DNA of 6,553 bases from Pseudomonadota bacterium. GTDB lineage: Bacteria > Myxococcota > Myxococcia > Myxococcales > Anaeromyxobacteraceae. Below are positions 4,342 through 6,553 of the stretch, one piece after another. The position numbers and the translations under genes are program-made. Under the pieces are notes generated by a model that worked only from the letters and a program-made list of their open reading frames with translations, had not been told where the DNA came from and did not search any database. Every line of letters begins with the position of its first letter. Position 1 is the first letter of the stretch. Location of the stretch: the NCBI GenBank assembly GCA_023419875.1, contig JAEZXM010000323.1, positions 1-6,553 of the forward strand, in the 5' to 3' direction.

Positions 4342-6553
4342 ATGAACCGTCGACTTTCCCTGCGCCTCGGCCTGGTGCTCGGCGCGGCGCTGCTGGCGTA
4401 TGCCCAGCCGACGCCGGCGCTCACGACCAACGGCGTCAACGCCACGATGGTGGTGGACTCGTGGGGCGCGGGCTACTGCGCCAACATCACCATCGCCAAT
4501 CCCAGCACCGGGGCGGTCACCGACTGGACGCTCGTGGTGGCGCTCAACGGCACGACCCTCAACAACATCTGGGGCGGCACCTCCAGCGTGAGCGGAGGTC
4601 AGCTGACGATCCGGCCGGTGGACTACACCACCCGGATCGCCGTCGGCGCGTCGACGACCCTCGGCTTCTGCGGCGTCGGCAGCGGTCAGCCGGCGCTCTC
4701 GACGTTCACCGTCGTGGGCGGCGGCAGCGGGACCACCAACCAGACCCTGACCGTGAGCAAGGGCGGCCAGGGCTCCGGGACCGTCACCTCCTCCCCGGCG
4801 GGCATCAACTGCGGGGCCACCTGCACCGCCTCGTTCGCCACCGGCGCGGTGGTGACGCTGACGGCGGCGCCGGCGGACGGCGCCAGCTTCAGCGGCTGGA
4901 GCGGCGCGTGCACCGGCACCGCGACCACGTGCAGCGTCACGATGTCCGCGGCGCAGTCGGTCACTGCGAGCTTCGGCACGGTGACGACCGGCTACACGCT
5001 CACCGTGGTGAAGAACGGCACCGGGAGCGGAACCGTCACCGGCTCCGGCGGCATCAACTGTGGCACGACCTGCAGCGCGACGTACACCGCGGGCACGACC
5101 GTGACCCTGACCGCCTCGGCGTCGAGCGGCTCCACCTTCGCCGGCTGGAGCAGCACCTGCCCCGGGTTCGCGTCCGGCACGCTCAGCATGAGCGCGTCCT
5201 GCACGGTGACCGCCACCTTCAACTCGACCAGCACGGGGACCGACGTGTCGGTCAACGCGGGCGGCTCGGCGTCGGGCACATTCGTCGCCGACGCGTACTT
5301 CTCTGGCGGCAGCACCTACTCCGTCACCACGACCGTCAACACCAGCCAGCTCTCCGGCACGATCCCGGCCCAGGCGGTCCTCCAGAGCGAGCGGTACGGC
5401 GAGTTCACCTACACGATCCCGAACCGGACGCCGAACAGCGCCCAGACGGTCACGCTCTACTTCGACGAGGTCTACTGGACGGCGGCCGGGCAGCGCACGT
5501 TCAACGTGGCCATCAACGGCGCGACGGTGCTGAGCGCCTTCGACATCTTCGCGGCGGCCGGCGGCGCGGGCCGGGCGATCGCCCGGACGTTCAACACCAC
5601 CGCGAACTCGAGCGGCCAGGTGGTGATCGCCTTCACCAGGGCCGGCGGCCCGGACAACCCGAAGGTCTGCGGCATCACCGTGGCGGGCGGCAGCGTGAGC
5701 ACGTTCCCGCTGACCGTGGCCAAGGCGGGCAGCGGCGCCGGCACGGTCACCTCCTCGCCGAGCGGCATCAGCTGCGGCTCGACCTGCAGCGCGAGCTTCG
5801 CAAGCGGCGCGCTCGTGACGCTCTCCGCGGCGGCCTCGAGCGGGTCCACCTTCGCGGGCTGGAGCGGCGGTGGCTGCAGCGGCACCTCCACCTGCGCGGT
5901 GACGATGAGCACCGCACAGACGGTCACCGCCACCTTCAACTCCCAGACGACGGTCTACGCCCTCACCGTCACGAAGAGCGGCAGCGGCAGCGGCACGGTG
6001 ACGTCCAGCACCGGGGGCATCAACTGCGGCTCGACCTGCTCGGCGAACATCGCGAGCGGCACGACCGTCACCCTGACCGCGGCCACCGCCTCGGGCTCGA
6101 CCTTCGGCGGCTGGAGCAACGGCTGCACCGGCACGAGCGCCACCTGCACCGTCTCCATGACCGCGGCCCGCACCGTCACCGCCACCTTCAACGGCGGCAC
6201 GACCTGCACGCTCCCCTCGACCTTCCGGTGGACCTCGACCGGCCCGCTCGCGAACCCGAGCTCGGGATATGTCTCCCTCAAGGACTTCACCACGTTCGAC
6301 TACAACGGCCGGCACCACGTCTACATGTCGAACGTGACCACCGGCGGGAGCTACGGCTCGACCTACGCGAGCTTCACCGACTGGTCGCAGTTCGGCTCGG
6401 CCACCCAGACGCAGATGAACCGGGGCACGGTCGCGCCCGAGGTCATCTACTTCGCCCCGAAGAACATCTGGGTGCTCACCACCCAGTGGGGCGCGACGCC
6501 GTTCCGGTATCTGACCTCGACCAATCCCACCAATCCCAACAGCTGGGGCAACG
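4342..6553 (+). CDS. Secreted modular GH62 alpha-L-arabinofuranosidase with CBM2, repeats and malectin (3' end outside window)
   Basis: The frame is open from ATG 4342 to the window edge, with 737 residues visible. Residues 1-21 or 1-26 are a signal peptide: MNRR, then a Leu/Ala-rich core, with cleavage after AYA or PTPA. Residues about 28-125 are a family 2 carbohydrate-binding module (W41, W62, W77; C46 and C110 may pair). InlB-like repeats lie at 4747-4977 and 4999-5223, and a complete malectin-like domain (CBM57 type: VNAGG, FVADAYFSGG, AGQRTFNV, NPKVCGITV) at 5242-5691. Two further repeats lie at 5710-5940 and 5962-6192. GH62 begins at Cys 622 (6205): CTLPSTFRWTSTGPL, then SLKDFT, where Asp648 (6283-6285) fits the proposed catalytic base, then VAPEVIYFAPKNIWVLTTQWG. 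About 116 of the usual 300 GH62 residues are visible; the catalytic acid lies beyond the edge. GH62 enzymes remove arabinofuranose from arabinoxylan, and the binding modules would hold the enzyme on cell-wall polysaccharide. Expression is probably controlled at the 4239-4252 operator. Confidence 0.92.
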   Translation, partial: MNRRLSLRLGLVLGAALLAYAQPTPALTTNGVNATMVVDSWGAGYCANITIANPSTGAVTDWTLVVALNGTTLNNIWGGTSSVSGGQLTIRPVDYTTRIAVGASTTLGFCGVGSGQPALSTFTVVGGGSGTTNQTLTVSKGGQGSGTVTSSPAGINCGATCTASFATGAVVTLTAAPADGASFSGWSGACTGTATTCSVTMSAAQSVTASFGTVTTGYTLTVVKNGTGSGTVTGSGGINCGTTCSATYTAGTTVTLTASASSGSTFAGWSSTCPGFASGTLSMSASCTVTATFNSTSTGTDVSVNAGGSASGTFVADAYFSGGSTYSVTTTVNTSQLSGTIPAQAVLQSERYGEFTYTIPNRTPNSAQTVTLYFDEVYWTAAGQRTFNVAINGATVLSAFDIFAAAGGAGRAIARTFNTTANSSGQVVIAFTRAGGPDNPKVCGITVAGGSVSTFPLTVAKAGSGAGTVTSSPSGISCGSTCSASFASGALVTLSAAASSGSTFAGWSGGGCSGTSTCAVTMSTAQTVTATFNSQTTVYALTVTKSGSGSGTVTSSTGGINCGSTCSANIASGTTVTLTAATASGSTFGGWSNGCTGTSATCTVSMTAARTVTATFNGGTTCTLPSTFRWTSTGPLANPSSGYVSLKDFTTFDYNGRHHVYMSNVTTGGSYGSTYASFTDWSQFGSATQTQMNRGTVAPEVIYFAPKNIWVLTTQWGATPFRYLTSTNPTNPNSWGN
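4747..5223 (+). repeat. InlB-like repeat pair between CBM2 and malectin
   Basis: Copies at 4747-4977 (77 residues) and 4999-5223 (75 residues). The first has the full four-Cys pattern (INCGATC, ACTGTATTC). The second is the most divergent copy in the window: it has INCGTTC, but the later pair is replaced by TCPGFASGTLSMSASC, moving the last Cys to a new spacing. Confidence 0.82.
5242..5691 (+). other. Complete malectin-like (CBM57-type) domain within the GH62 protein
   Basis: This region codes for 150 residues from DVSVNAGG to CGITVAGG. Malectin-type signs are the NAGG opening, the DAYFSGG aromatic/acidic segment, the QSERYGEFTYTIP strand, LYFDEVYW, GQRTFNVAINGATVLSAFDI and the closing NPKVCGITV. 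Such domains bind carbohydrate in eukaryotic malectin and accompany many bacterial glycoside hydrolases. The last 54 residues align without gaps to positions 1-164 of the window. Confidence 0.82.
5710..6192 (+). repeat. InlB-like repeat pair between malectin and GH62
   Basis: Copies at 5710-5940 and 5962-6192, each 77 residues and joined by SQTTVYA. They are positional counterparts of the pair at 180-659 in the esterase gene. The linker SQTT.YALTVTKSG is shared by both genes, and the only length difference is one codon near the CTGT segment. Confidence 0.85.

Noticed and set aside
1546..6318. Minus-strand open frame of 1590 codons
   Set aside because: It runs antisense or out of frame to three well-supported genes, and its translation is Arg/Ala/Gly-rich low complexity. 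Stretches of out-of-frame ABC-F sequence are visible in it. It is a high-GC shadow.

Overview
The window is uniformly GC-rich bacterial DNA with strong third-position G/C bias, so every true gene casts long open frames on the other strand. The gene types suggest a Gram-negative plant-polymer degrader, most likely a myxobacterium or relative (Myxococcota). The pointers are secreted modular carbohydrate-active enzymes with InlB-like repeats and a malectin domain, a GYF_2-RDD membrane protein, and an ABC-F ATPase of a type I associate with Deltaproteobacteria/Myxococcota. This assignment is inference from protein style, not from a marker gene.

Layout. (1) Positions 1-1481, plus strand: the 3' part of a secreted esterase gene, reading malectin C-terminus, two Cys-bearing InlB-like repeats, Gly linker, then a CE1-type feruloyl esterase / polyhydroxybutyrate depolymerase-like domain with a visible Ser-Asp-His triad. 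(2) 1482-1629: intergenic, with a strong hairpin plus T-tract terminator and a short palindrome upstream of the next gene. (3) 1630-2403, plus: a GYF_2 domain, a YGQPA-type linker and an RDD membrane domain. (4) 2439-4082, minus: an ABC-F ATPase, convergent with the RDD gene. (5) 4083-4341: a divergent intergenic region of 259 bases holding a 14-bp perfect palindrome identical to the core of the idealised symmetric lac operator, with two small inverted repeats near it. (6) 4342 to the window end, plus: the 5' part of a secreted GH62 alpha-L-arabinofuranosidase gene, reading signal peptide, CBM2, two repeats, malectin, two repeats, then the start of GH62.

How the genes fit together. The two secreted enzymes share the same malectin-repeat-repeat scaffold, colinear without gaps for roughly 590 bases and then with a single-codon length difference. 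They differ completely in the catalytic domain that follows. If the esterase acts on ferulate, the pair would cooperate on arabinoxylan side chains: one removes feruloyl groups from arabinose and the other removes arabinose from xylan. The LacI-type operator suggests that at least the GH62 gene responds to sugar. The RDD and ABC-F genes between them look like ordinary cellular genes with no evident link to polysaccharide breakdown. I see no CRISPR array, tRNA, rRNA, insertion sequence or phage gene.
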